Below are positions 25,260-33,733 of a DNA stretch of 64,000 bases, piece after piece. The notes under the pieces were generated by a model. That model saw only the letters and a program-made list of their open reading frames with translations, was not told the origin of the DNA and did no database searches. Source of the stretch: an uncultured Actinomycetes bacterium (GTDB taxonomy: Bacteria > Actinomycetota > Actinomycetes > Nanopelagicales > Nanopelagicaceae); the NCBI GenBank assembly GCA_903822425.1, contig CAIJOY010000018.1, positions 1-64,000 of the forward strand, read 5' to 3'. How positions within the stretch are numbered: the stretch's first letter is position 1; the number at the start of each line of letters is the position of its first letter. A program made the translations under genes and the position numbers.

Positions 25260-25745
25260 CTATTCACGTTCATTCACAACGGTTGCTGTGGCACCAGTAC
25301 ATGCGACTAATTCTGCAAATGTTGTTGGAAAGACGGCGTGTGGATGACCCGCTGCAGCCCAAATAGTTTCATACTCGTTGAGAGCTTCATCAATGAGAGT
25401 GGTTGCCGTGTTTAACCACCCAACAGGGGAGACGCCACCGATGGCAAAGCCGGAATGTTCGCGGACAAAATCTGCATCTGCACGGTGAAGTTTCTCAACT
25501 CCTAAATTCTTTGCTACTAACTCTGTATCCACGCGATGACGTCCGCTGGTGATAACAAGAAGTGGGCTTGCATCCGGTAATTTAAAGACGATAGAGGAGG
25601 CGACTTGTCCTACTTGAATTCCCAATCCTTCAGCTGCTTCTGCAGCGGTGCGCGCACTGTCTGAAAGATGGGTGATTACAACATGGATTCCTGCCTTGAG
25701 TAACGCTGCTTCAACGCGCGCCACGGCTGGATGATCAACTGACAT
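25260..25745 (-). CDS. ybaK: YbaK/EbsC-type aminoacyl-tRNA deacylase
   Basis: The 161-residue protein is a single YbaK domain: SARTAAEAAEGLGIQVGQVASSIVFK near the N-terminus, LLVITSGRHRVD in the middle, and FAIGGVSPVGW, the conserved GGVSPxG loop. YbaK-type proteins hydrolyse mischarged Cys-tRNA(Pro) or related species in trans. The start ATG has no ribosome binding site but has TAGTTT six bases upstream, suggesting leaderless translation. It is divergent from the MFS permease gene. Confidence 0.9.
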   Translation of the reverse strand: MSVDHPAVARVEAALLKAGIHVVITHLSDSARTAAEAAEGLGIQVGQVASSIVFKLPDASPLLVITSGRHRVDTELVAKNLGVEKLHRADADFVREHSGFAIGGVSPVGWLNTATTLIDEALNEYETIWAAAGHPHAVFPTTFAELVACTGATATVVNERE

Positions 25746-25757
25746 GAGTAGAAACTA
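25746..25757 (-). promoter_or_regulatory. Leaderless-type -10 element of ybaK
   Basis: On the minus strand TAGTTT (25757-25752) and six bases (CTACTC) lead directly into the ATG at 25745. No Shine-Dalgarno sequence is present and no clear -35 is visible. Confidence 0.45.
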
Positions 25758-25784
25758 CCCTGCTTGGCCTATTGTTGCCTTCTT

Positions 25785-27002
25785 ATGTCTTCACTCACTC
25801 CATATCAAGCAGGAGCGCGTGCGCGTAATGCTCTTTGGGCATCTTTTGGAATCATGGGAGTGGTTTCGATGGCCTGGGTTCCGAGAATTCCAGAGATAAA
25901 AGTGGCTCTTGGATTAAGTAATGGGCAGTTTGGTTTGCTTCTCACTGGCAGTGCATTTGGATCCCTCATGGGGGCCCAACTTGCTGGACGTTTTATTCAT
26001 ACATTTGGCTCTCGCAGAGTATGCAAAGTCGCAATCGGAATCATGCCTGCTGGTTTGACCTTTGTGGCACTTGCGCGAAATGCGATCGAACTTTTCATTG
26101 CGCTATTTTTCCTTGGATTGGGCTATACCAGTTTGGATATTTCCGTGAATACCCAAGCAGTGGTGGTTGAAAAACTCTTGGGCAGACGATGGATGTCTAC
26201 ATTTCATGCCCTCTGGAGCACTGGGGCTTTTGCAGTCACGGTCTTAGGCGGAGTAATTGCGCGCATCACAACTCCCCGCTCGAATTTAATTGGCGTTGCA
26301 GTAGTCTGCATCGTTTTATACATCCCTTCCGTTCGCGCGCTATTAGGTCCAGATATAGATGAACATGATGGGGGACATGAAGAGACGACGGCAAAAATTC
26401 CGTTAATTTCTAAGTCAGTGCTTCCTCTGTGGGCCATGGGAATTGGGTTACTCGGTGCCGTGATTGCTGAAGGCGCAGTTTCTGACTGGAGTGGAATTTT
26501 GCTCCGCAATCACATGGGAATTCCCAAGGGCGCAAATGCATCAGGGTATGCAAGTTTCGCTCTGGCCATGATCGTAAGTAGATTTTTGGGCGATCGCGCA
26601 TTAGAACATTGGGGACCGGCAAAGACGGTACGACTTGGAGGATACATAGGCGGAAGCGCTCTTGGTCTTTCGATTGCTATTGCTGTGCCGCTTTCCTCTC
26701 ATTCGCAAGTAGCAGCGCTGATTGTTATCGATCTCGGCTTGATCATTGCAGGCTTAGGGATGGGGCCCATGTTTCCTGCATACATTTTGGGAGCTAGCGC
26801 AGCCCCAGGAATTGCGTCATCTGTGGGCATGGCCCGCGTTGGAGTCATCGGTCTTTCGGCATTCTTTATTGGGCCTGCCATTACTGGAGGACTTGCTCAA
26901 ATAACTTCACTGCCTGTTGCCATGGCTTTTCCTGCTATTACTTTTATTTTGTCAGGCTATCAATCCCGTGCAATTATCCTAAATAAGTCTGTAACAAAGT
27001 AA
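25785..27002 (+). CDS. Major facilitator superfamily permease
   Basis: The 405-residue protein has twelve predicted membrane helices and the MFS loop motif between helices 2 and 3 (GSLMGAQLAGRFIHTFGSRRV). The second half contains a matching FLGDRALEHWG loop. It resembles fucose-permease/YbjJ-like MFS exporters; the substrate is not evident. I prefer the ATG at 25785 over a TTG at 25764, which would overlap the promoter shared with ybaK. The last 29 bases overlap the convergent TauE gene. Confidence 0.88.
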   Translation: MSSLTPYQAGARARNALWASFGIMGVVSMAWVPRIPEIKVALGLSNGQFGLLLTGSAFGSLMGAQLAGRFIHTFGSRRVCKVAIGIMPAGLTFVALARNAIELFIALFFLGLGYTSLDISVNTQAVVVEKLLGRRWMSTFHALWSTGAFAVTVLGGVIARITTPRSNLIGVAVVCIVLYIPSVRALLGPDIDEHDGGHEETTAKIPLISKSVLPLWAMGIGLLGAVIAEGAVSDWSGILLRNHMGIPKGANASGYASFALAMIVSRFLGDRALEHWGPAKTVRLGGYIGGSALGLSIAIAVPLSSHSQVAALIVIDLGLIIAGLGMGPMFPAYILGASAAPGIASSVGMARVGVIGLSAFFIGPAITGGLAQITSLPVAMAFPAITFILSGYQSRAIILNKSVTK

Positions 27003-27717
27003 ACAGCGCCACTGTATAGAGCAAAAGAGCAAATGCTCGCCGTAGTGATACTGCAGAAAATTTGGCGCTGTGATGTGAAGCTGAAGTTGCCACGATGATT
27101 GCAGCCATCGCCATTACTGCTGGAATTGCCCAGTTGATTTCAGACCAGTTGCTGTAATGGGCGAGCAGTGCGGTGAGTGAATTCATAGAAATGATCGCCA
27201 AAGATGTTCCAGCTGCTTTACTTTGCGGAGTTTTAAAAGCAAGCACGAGTACAGGAATGGCTAGAAAGCCACCACCAATTCCAAATAACCCAGTGATGAG
27301 TCCGATGGTGAGTGAGACTGCAATCAAAACCAGCGGCGACATCCGCTTTTCACTTCCGGTTACAGGTTTGATGAGCATGGATGTGCCAGCACTTGCTAGA
27401 ACTACAGCAAAGCCCGTCATGATTGCGCCATCAGAGAGGCGATGTGAAATCCAGGATCCGCCAACGTTGGTGATTAAGCCCAGTGCCCAAATTGTCAGCG
27501 CTTCACGAATGAGAACGTCAGCTTTTCGAAATTTCGGAATGGCTCCTGATGCTGCGGCAAGAAAGACGATGGCAAGTGCTGCAGTAGAGGCATGGTGGGG
27601 GGTAAAGCCAAAGAGGTAGGTAAGAATGGGAACAGAGAGCATCGCCCCGCCTGCACCGACAAATCCCAGCACTGCACCGATGAATGATCCAGCGATGAGG
27701 GCGCCAAAAATTTCCAC
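26974..27717 (-). CDS. TauE/SafE-family membrane transporter
   Basis: The 247-residue protein has two repeats of the TauE/SafE domain, with GALIAGSFIGAVLGFVGAGG near the N-terminus and GLITGLFGIGGGFLAIPVL in the middle. The family exports sulfite, sulfoacetate or related anions. Reading further upstream to a GTG at 27744 would put the start inside a strong hairpin. I prefer the GTG at 27717, where family similarity begins and where CATGAT lies six bases upstream without any ribosome binding site. The start remains uncertain. Confidence 0.82.
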   Translation of the reverse strand: MEIFGALIAGSFIGAVLGFVGAGGAMLSVPILTYLFGFTPHHASTAALAIVFLAAASGAIPKFRKADVLIREALTIWALGLITNVGGSWISHRLSDGAIMTGFAVVLASAGTSMLIKPVTGSEKRMSPLVLIAVSLTIGLITGLFGIGGGFLAIPVLVLAFKTPQSKAAGTSLAIISMNSLTALLAHYSNWSEINWAIPAVMAMAAIIVATSASHHSAKFSAVSLRRAFALLLYTVALFTLLQTYLG

Positions 27718-27730
27718 GGGTCGATCATGA

Positions 27731-27766
27731 CAGATGCCCGCCACGCTTTCGCGTAACGGGCATCTG
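27731..27766. repeat. Strong inverted repeat in front of TauE
   Basis: CAGATGCCCG at 27731-27740 pairs perfectly with CGGGCATCTG at 27757-27766. Inside are a symmetric 2x2 internal loop, a further 4-bp stem ACGC/GCGT and a four-base loop (TTTC on +, GAAA on -). No T run follows on either strand, so it is not a standard terminator. It could be an operator upstream of the TauE promoter or a transcribed RNA hairpin after doxX. Confidence 0.6.
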
Positions 27767-27830
27767 GTGACTACGTGATTGAGGCAGGCAGTGCGCCTTA
27801 GGGGTTGATTAAGGGTTAATTAGAAGTCAA

Positions 27831-28244
27831 TTAGAAGTTAAAGAGTGCAGAAGTGATTGATGGTCCGATATCGGCACCTGCTCCGATGAGAGCAAAGAGC
27901 ATAAGCGCGGCGCCAGCAAGGGAGAGGTCCTTAAAGAAACTGATGGAAGCGTTCTGCTTTGCAGTTGGGTCGGTCTCTGTCCAGAAGTTATGCATGAGCA
28001 ACGCTGTTGGAATAAGGAAAGCAGCGATAAGAAGTGCGCCAAGATCTGCGTAGATTCCCAAAGCAACGTATACGCCGCCAACTAGCATCATCAATCCAGT
28101 GACAACAACCGATGCCTTGGCTGCAGGGATCTTTTTGTACTTTGCATAGCCTGTCATTGCTTCGAGCTTAAGAATGTGGTTGATACCTGAGTTGATGAAG
28201 ATAATGGCGAAGAGAACTCGCCCGATTACTAGTACTGCGTTCAT
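27831..28244 (-). CDS. DoxX-family membrane protein
   Basis: The 137-residue protein has four membrane helices and the DoxX features RVLFAIIFINSGINHIL, a GYAKYKKIP loop and ALLMHNFWTE. DoxX proteins are linked to quinone, thiosulfate or redox-stress functions, but no single reaction is established. An AAAGGAG ribosome binding site precedes the ATG. The promoter overlaps a perfect inverted repeat (28292-28309), so this gene seems tightly repressor-controlled. An 11-bp direct repeat (27818-27839) spans the stop codon. Confidence 0.86.
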   Translation of the reverse strand: MNAVLVIGRVLFAIIFINSGINHILKLEAMTGYAKYKKIPAAKASVVVTGLMMLVGGVYVALGIYADLGALLIAAFLIPTALLMHNFWTETDPTAKQNASISFFKDLSLAGAALMLFALIGAGADIGPSITSALFNF

Positions 28245-28277
28245 GGAACTCCTTTAATGGTTGAACAGGACAGGCAT

Positions 28278-28309
28278 ACTGTAGGCCAAAGTAGTTGAAA
28301 CTTCAACTA
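28278..28309 (-). promoter_or_regulatory. doxX promoter with an overlapping MarR-like operator
   Basis: On the minus strand TTGAAG (28306-28301), a 17-bp spacer and TACAGT (28283-28278) form a good promoter for doxX. The -35 lies inside the perfect dyad TAGTTGAA-AC-TTCAACTA (28292-28309). Such TTGAA/TTCAA dyads are typical of MarR-family redox or quinone sensors. No regulator gene lies nearby. Confidence 0.7.
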
Positions 28310-28342
28310 TCCTAGCTATTATGGCGTGTCCTCAGCGCTCAC

Positions 28343-28388
28343 TTGCCTATGTCAGTCCTAAGGGCTATTTTTCGAACATATGTTCGAA
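28343..28388 (+). promoter_or_regulatory. SOS promoter with a perfect LexA box over the start codon
   Basis: TTGCCT (28343-28348), a 17-bp spacer and TATTTT (28366-28371) form the promoter. The 18-bp perfect palindrome TTCGAACATATGTTCGAA (28371-28388) matches the actinobacterial LexA box CGAAC-N4-GTTCG. The ATG of the DUF6504 gene at 28380 is inside the palindrome, eight bases after the -10, so the mRNA should be leaderless and LexA should cover the transcription start. Confidence 0.88.
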
Positions 28389-28658
28389 TACCAGAGTCCA
28401 GAGGAGCACGAGGTCATCGCCGATGGCGCGACCCCGGTGGAATTCACCTATCGTGGCAAACGTTTTCGCATCCACCTGATTCTCTCCAGATGGTGCGAAG
28501 CAGGCGGATGGTGGAATCGCATTAGCGATGGCATTCACCGTCCCGATGATCGCGCTCGCGCACTATGGCGCGTGGAAGCTGCGCCCATCGGCACCCTGAC
28601 AACTTTCGAACTTGAACGCGATGAAACCAGTGGCAGCTGGCACATCCGGTCGATCTGA
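28380..28658 (+). CDS. Small DUF6504-like protein of the dnaE2 operon
   Basis: The 92-residue protein contains a VEFTYRGKRFRIHLILSRW segment, WCEAGGWWNRI, and a WRVEA stretch before a basic end. I recognise this as the small DUF6504-type protein encoded beside dnaE2 or a Y-family polymerase in many actinobacteria. Its function is unknown; co-expression suggests a part in translesion synthesis. The ATG is within the LexA palindrome, and no alternative start lies nearby. The stop overlaps the dnaE2 start by one base. Confidence 0.72.
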   Translation: MFEYQSPEEHEVIADGATPVEFTYRGKRFRIHLILSRWCEAGGWWNRISDGIHRPDDRARALWRVEAAPIGTLTTFELERDETSGSWHIRSI

Positions 28659-31600
28659 TGAGCGCCTTTACTCACCTGAATGTTCATAGCGGATATTCAC
28701 TCAAATACGGAACAGCTCATCCGCGTGATCTTGTCGCACGCGCTAGCGAATATGAGATGCCTGCTCTTGCGCTGACAGATCGTGATGGTCTGGCAGGTGC
28801 AATTCGTTTTGCGCAAAGTTGTGTTGACTATGGGATAGCACCCATCATCGGAATTGATATCGGGATTGATAGTGATAAAGAATCCGGGCGCATCACTCTT
28901 TTAGCCCATGGTGATGGGGGATGGCGCAGCCTTTGTCGGTTGCTCACCTGCTTACATACATATTCAGATAAGTCTGTCAGAGGTGCACCTGTTCTTACTC
29001 TCGAATTTCTGCAACGTTTTAATCAGTACAGCAACAATCTTTTAGCTCTTCACGGTCCTGAATCTTTAGTGGGTAAAGCCATCACACAACGGCGTCCGGA
29101 TCTAGCTTTAGATCGCTTTAACAAGATTCGTGAATATTTTTTAGATAATGCAATCGAATGCGTATCTCATCTTGTTGCAGGTGACGGTCCTCGCTCTACG
29201 GCACATGCTGCGCGCTCCTTGATATTTGCTCGTGATGAAAGAATTCCAGCGATTATCACTAATGCTGTGAGGATGCGCGACCCCGAAGATGGTCCCGTTG
29301 CAGATATTTTGGATTGTGCTCGTCAACTAGTTCCGCTGCATCCTCGACATATCGAGCGCAAGAATGCCGAAAGTTTTCTCAAATCAGCATCTGTCATGGC
29401 CGCGTTAGCCGATGAGATTGCACGAGCAGCAGGAGAGCGCACAGGCCGCGAACTTCTTGCCACAACTCAAGAATGGGCTACGCGAGCAATCCTTTCTCCC
29501 ACTCGCGATATTGGCCTGGGTGGTATTCATCTACCCGAGCCACATGTAGTGGGTGCGACATCTTCTGCCCAAATGCGTTCATTGCTGCGCGCACGTTCTG
29601 AAGCAGGGCTTAATTGGCGCTATAACGATAGTAAAACGTTAGAGAAAGCACGCCAACGCCTTGATGATGAACTCACCACCGTTGCAACTTTAGGATATGA
29701 ATCCTATTTTCTGACAGTCGCCGACATCACCGATATGGCACGCGAGGCAGGTATTCGCGTTGCTGCTCGCGGCAGTGGCGCAGGTTCGCTCATTTGTCAT
29801 GTGCTCGGCATTTCTGGAGTAGATCCGTTGCAACATGGTTTGCTCATGGAACGTTTCTGTTCGCCACTTCGCAGAGCTCTTCCTGATATCGATATAGATG
29901 TCGAATCTGCCCGTCGTTTGGAAATCTATGACATGGTTTTTAAACGCTATGGCGATTCCAATTGGGGCCAACCCGGCAATACATCACGTTGTGCCACAGT
30001 TGCCATGGTTGATACGTATCGAGCCCGCCATGCTATTCGCGATACTGGAGCTGCTTTAGGTCTGCCTTTTGTTGAGATCGATCTGTTAGCAAAATCTCTG
30101 CCCCATGTTCGTGCACGTAATATCTCAGAGGCGTTAGCTAACTTGCCAGAATTACGCACTCTTAACTTGAACAACCCTCTTGTGGCAATGACTATCTCAC
30201 TTGCTCAACGTCTAGATGGCCTACCTCGTCATTTAGCGATGCACCCGTGCGCAGTTGTTCTCTCCGATGGGGGATTTCTTGATCGAGTTCCGCTGCAGAT
30301 TAACGCTGGTGGCTATCCGATGGTGGAGTTTGATAAAGATGATGTCGAAGCAGTTGGGTTGCTTAAGTTAGACATTTTAGGCGTGCGCATGCAATCGAGC
30401 ATCGCTTATGCGATCACAGAAATCGAACGTATTGAAGAAGAAGCCATTGATATCGATGCAGTTCCACTTGATGATCAAGCTACTTTTGATTTGATTGCAT
30501 CCACCCGAACTCTTGGAATTTTCCAAGTAGAAAGTCCAGGGCAGCGCGAACTTGTGGGAAAACTTGCGCCAGAAACTTTCGCTGATCTGATCGTAGATAT
30601 TTCTCTTTTTCGCCCCGGACCAGTTAAGGGTGACATGATCACGCCATTTCTTTCGGCGCGAGGTGGTTGGACTCCGGCAAAGATCATCCATCCAGATCTC
30701 TATGAAACTTTGCACCAGACCCAAGGTGTTGTTGTCTTCCATGAACAAGTGATTTGGATAATTTCTATTATGACCGGTGCATCTTTAGCGCAGGCAGATG
30801 AGAAGCGGCGAGGATTGGGGGATCGCCAAAGCCAACAAGAAATTTGTGACTGGTTTTATCCTGCCGCCCTTGCTCGTGGTTATGAGATATCTGTTGTTGA
30901 ACAAGTGTGGGAAGTTTTACGGGCTTTTGCCTCTTTTGGATTTTGTAAAGCACATGCTGCTGCTTTTGCCCTTCCTACATATCAATCAGCATGGCTCAAA
31001 GCCCACCACCCCGCTGCCTTCATTGCAGGGCTACTTACCCATGATCCTGGCATGTATCCCAAACGTTTGATTCTTGATGATGCACGGCAGTTAGGTGTCA
31101 GCATTGTTGGCGTAGATGTCAATCGCTCGAGGGCTACATACCGTGTCGAAAAAGTGAACCCATGGCAAGGACGTACGCCAGTAGCTCTTATCGATAATGC
31201 AAGTACTGGGCGCAAGTTAAGCCAACCAGATGCTCGTGGATATGCGATCAGGATTTCATTTGCTGATTTATCTGGCATTAGTTCGCGCGAAATTACCTCG
31301 ATTGTGCAAGGCCAGCCTTATTTGGACTTAGCTGACTTTTACCGTCGTTCTGGTGCTTCCTATCCCACTACTGAAAAATTGATTCTTGTTGGTGCTTTCG
31401 ACGAACTTCACACTATGCAAAGTAGCCAGATCAATCGTCGTGACCTTTTGTTGCATTTGAGCGATCTACATCGATCACCAGTTCGAGCCCTGCCAGGGGC
31501 TCAACTTAATTTTGGTTTTGCTCCACCAGCACTTGTCTCGAGTGGGTTGCGAGATCTAGATTCCCATGAACGGATGAGTAACGAAGTGGATCATTTAGGG

Positions 31601-31990
31601 ATGGAGATCTCACATCACATCCTCGAGTTCTATGCCGAATTCCTTAATGAGATTGGTGCAGTTCGATCTTCAGATCTTTTAGCACAGCGCTCACATGCAT
31701 CGGTCTTGATAGCTGGGGTTAAAGTGGCGCTGCAAACTCCACCAGTTCGTTCTGGTAAACGTGTTCTCTTTCTAAGCATCGATGATGGCTATGGCTGCAG
31801 CGATGCTACTTTCTTCAGCGATGTTCAAGATAAATATGCCAGCGTTCTCTTTAGCTCACGCCTTTTTCTGGTTCGAGGTCACGTAAGGCGCACTGGAGCG
31901 CGCGGGGTTTCATTGCGCGCAACTGGGGCATGGGAATTACGCGCCGCCTACGAAAAATGGTGCACAAGTAGAAGTACGCTCGTGACGTGA
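28658..31990 (+). CDS. dnaE2: Error-prone DNA polymerase III alpha subunit DnaE2
   Basis: The 1110-residue protein is a C-family polymerase. It has an N-terminal PHP domain (HLNVHSGYSLKYG and LALTDRDGL), the palm motifs GSGAGSLICHVLGI and PDIDIDVES, the third catalytic Asp in LLKLDILG, the FRPGPVKGDMI finger segment and a C-terminal OB-fold. It differs from the replicative DnaE1 at 55975-59466. Being SOS-controlled and paired with a Y-family polymerase marks it as DnaE2, which drives damage-induced mutagenesis in actinobacteria. It overlaps dinB by four bases (GTGA). Confidence 0.93.
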   Translation: MSAFTHLNVHSGYSLKYGTAHPRDLVARASEYEMPALALTDRDGLAGAIRFAQSCVDYGIAPIIGIDIGIDSDKESGRITLLAHGDGGWRSLCRLLTCLHTYSDKSVRGAPVLTLEFLQRFNQYSNNLLALHGPESLVGKAITQRRPDLALDRFNKIREYFLDNAIECVSHLVAGDGPRSTAHAARSLIFARDERIPAIITNAVRMRDPEDGPVADILDCARQLVPLHPRHIERKNAESFLKSASVMAALADEIARAAGERTGRELLATTQEWATRAILSPTRDIGLGGIHLPEPHVVGATSSAQMRSLLRARSEAGLNWRYNDSKTLEKARQRLDDELTTVATLGYESYFLTVADITDMAREAGIRVAARGSGAGSLICHVLGISGVDPLQHGLLMERFCSPLRRALPDIDIDVESARRLEIYDMVFKRYGDSNWGQPGNTSRCATVAMVDTYRARHAIRDTGAALGLPFVEIDLLAKSLPHVRARNISEALANLPELRTLNLNNPLVAMTISLAQRLDGLPRHLAMHPCAVVLSDGGFLDRVPLQINAGGYPMVEFDKDDVEAVGLLKLDILGVRMQSSIAYAITEIERIEEEAIDIDAVPLDDQATFDLIASTRTLGIFQVESPGQRELVGKLAPETFADLIVDISLFRPGPVKGDMITPFLSARGGWTPAKIIHPDLYETLHQTQGVVVFHEQVIWIISIMTGASLAQADEKRRGLGDRQSQQEICDWFYPAALARGYEISVVEQVWEVLRAFASFGFCKAHAAAFALPTYQSAWLKAHHPAAFIAGLLTHDPGMYPKRLILDDARQLGVSIVGVDVNRSRATYRVEKVNPWQGRTPVALIDNASTGRKLSQPDARGYAIRISFADLSGISSREITSIVQGQPYLDLADFYRRSGASYPTTEKLILVGAFDELHTMQSSQINRRDLLLHLSDLHRSPVRALPGAQLNFGFAPPALVSSGLRDLDSHERMSNEVDHLGMEISHHILEFYAEFLNEIGAVRSSDLLAQRSHASVLIAGVKVALQTPPVRSGKRVLFLSIDDGYGCSDATFFSDVQDKYASVLFSSRLFLVRGHVRRTGARGVSLRATGAWELRAAYEKWCTSRSTLVT

Positions 31991-33165
31991 GTACCGCGAC
32001 AATCTTGCACGTAGATATGGATGCATTCTTTGCTTCTGTCTCCGAGCGCGATGACCCATCGTTGAAAGGCAAAGCGGTGGTTGTTGGTGCGGGAGCCCGG
32101 GGAGTAGTGCTAGCCGCTAATTATTTAGCTCGTACATTCGGAATCCATGCAGCTATGCCCGTAGGCCGAGCACAAAGGTTGGCACCGCATGCAATCTTTA
32201 TTCCACCTAATCATGCTCGATATTCTGAAGTCTCCGGGCACATCATGGAAATATTCCAGTCATTTACGCCGCTAGTTGAGCCACTTTCAGTTGATGAGGC
32301 ATTTCTTGATGTGACGGGTGCTCAACGATTGCTTGGATCGGCTCGCGAAATCGGTGCAGCAATTCGAGCAAAAGTAGAAGCTCAAGAAGGTATTACTTGT
32401 TCGGTCGGAATCGCTCCCTCAAAGTTCATTGCAAAATTGGCATCGAGTCGTTGCAAACCCAACGGAATGCTAGAAATTCCCGCAGATCGCATTCTTGGAT
32501 TCCTGCACCCGCTACCAGTCTCTGCAATTTGGGGAGTCGGTCCTAAAACTGGAGAGGCACTTGAACGTTTAGGTTTGCGAACAGTAGGGGAGTTGGCTAA
32601 TACTCCACGTGCAACTCTCATTCGGGCATTGGGTGAGGCTGCTGGTGCATCACTATACGAATTAGCCTGGGGACGCGATTATCGAGATGTGGTAACTGAT
32701 GAACCCGAAAAAAGTATTAGTGCAGCTGAAACTTTTCCACAAGATATTGATGACCCAGAAGTAATTTTGCAAGAATTTTTACGACTCACTGAAAAAGCAA
32801 CCTCGCGTTTGCGAGAGCGTTCACTGTTTGCAAAAACCATTTCCATTAAAGTGCGGTATTCAGATTTCACGACAGTGAGCCGTTCCAAAACTTTGCCACT
32901 TGCCATCGATAGCACTCACGACATCTACGAAGTTGTAAAGAATTTGTATCGTGCGATGGGCATTGCTGGTGCCCGTTTGCGATTAGTCGGAGTGAGTTTT
33001 GATAATTTGGCCAACCAGGCCCCTGAGCAGATGCTTTTGGGCTCTCGTGAGCGGGGTTGGCGCGAAGCTGAGAGCGCTGTGGATCAAGCTCAAGCCCGTT
33101 TTGGGCGAGGAAGCGTGCGCCCAGGCAGATTGGTCGAGCGCGAAAGTCAGGATCCTCCAGAATAA
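31987..33165 (+). CDS. dinB: Y-family DNA polymerase (DinB/Pol IV type)
   Basis: The 392-residue protein has the intact Y-family active site: HVDMDAFFASVSERDDPSL with the first Asp, and PLSVDEAFLDVTG with the second Asp and Glu. Helix-hairpin-helix residues (VSAIWGVGPKTGEALERLGL) and a little-finger domain follow. The acidic triad is complete, so unlike mycobacterial ImuB it should polymerise. Encoded last in the SOS operon with DnaE2, it may fill the ImuB partner role. The start is a GTG overlapping the dnaE2 stop. Confidence 0.93.
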   Translation: MSTATILHVDMDAFFASVSERDDPSLKGKAVVVGAGARGVVLAANYLARTFGIHAAMPVGRAQRLAPHAIFIPPNHARYSEVSGHIMEIFQSFTPLVEPLSVDEAFLDVTGAQRLLGSAREIGAAIRAKVEAQEGITCSVGIAPSKFIAKLASSRCKPNGMLEIPADRILGFLHPLPVSAIWGVGPKTGEALERLGLRTVGELANTPRATLIRALGEAAGASLYELAWGRDYRDVVTDEPEKSISAAETFPQDIDDPEVILQEFLRLTEKATSRLRERSLFAKTISIKVRYSDFTTVSRSKTLPLAIDSTHDIYEVVKNLYRAMGIAGARLRLVGVSFDNLANQAPEQMLLGSRERGWREAESAVDQAQARFGRGSVRPGRLVERESQDPPE

Positions 33166-33244
33166 ATCGACCCAGCCCTTGCCCGCTATGCAATCTGGCA
33201 GTGAATGTTCTATTGTGCTCTTACTAGCCAGAAAGGAGCGTGAA

Positions 33245-33601
33245 ATGCCTTTATCCGAGCATGAGCGCCAGATGTTGGCTCAAATGGAACAAGCGCTGAG
33301 CGCTGATGACCCACGCTTGGTTTCTACTCTTACAGGCACTCGACTTTATCCTGGACGCACCAGACTTCTGCTCGGTATTGCGATGGTTTTTGCAGGTATT
33401 GCAACTCTCTTTGCTGGGCTTATCTCCAAGACCATCCCTATCGGAATCCTGGGCTTTCTGATCTCTTTGGGTGGCGTCAGATTTGCACTCTCAGGTGCTT
33501 CCGGATTTCGCCGCCTTGCCGCTCCTAAAGCTAAAAAGAATAGACGGACCCTGGGTTCACGTATGGAAGATCGTTGGGATCGCCGAAATTTTGAGCGCTA
33601 A
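33245..33601 (+). CDS. DUF3040 family small membrane protein
   Basis: The 118-residue protein starts MPLSEHERQMLAQMEQALSADDP, a well-conserved DUF3040 N-terminus, followed by two hydrophobic helices at about 45-85 and a basic tail (KAKKNRR...DRWDRRNFER). Function is unknown. DUF3040 genes sit just before mraZ in other actinobacteria as well. The ATG has a good AAAGGAG ribosome binding site, so longer in-frame readings into dinB are not needed. A clear terminator follows it. Confidence 0.88.
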   Translation: MPLSEHERQMLAQMEQALSADDPRLVSTLTGTRLYPGRTRLLLGIAMVFAGIATLFAGLISKTIPIGILGFLISLGGVRFALSGASGFRRLAAPKAKKNRRTLGSRMEDRWDRRNFER

Positions 33602-33623
33602 CTAGCGTTATTGAGCACGGCCT

Positions 33624-33647
33624 AGAACCCTTCGGGGTTCTTTTTTT
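33624..33647 (+). terminator. Intrinsic terminator after the DUF3040 gene
   Basis: AGAACCC (33624-33630), TTCG loop and GGGTTCT (33635-33641) form a 7-bp hairpin followed by a run of T to 33647. It is the only textbook intrinsic terminator I see in the window, and it separates the SOS/DUF3040 transcript from the division cluster. Confidence 0.92.
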
Positions 33648-33733
33648 ATCTCCGCATGTACTTCAGGAGATGCCTCTTGCCAACTCCACAACCGACAAGC
33701 CCCAGAACCGCAAAGTCCTGCATCGGGATATGT

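Noticed and set aside
27731-27769. Hairpin as a bidirectional transcription terminator
   Set aside because: Neither strand has a T run after the stem, and the base of the stem adjoins the TauE promoter region.
27818-27839. 11-bp tandem repeat at the doxX stop codon
   Set aside because: Only two copies in AT-rich sequence; it is most simply a small slippage duplication without visible function.
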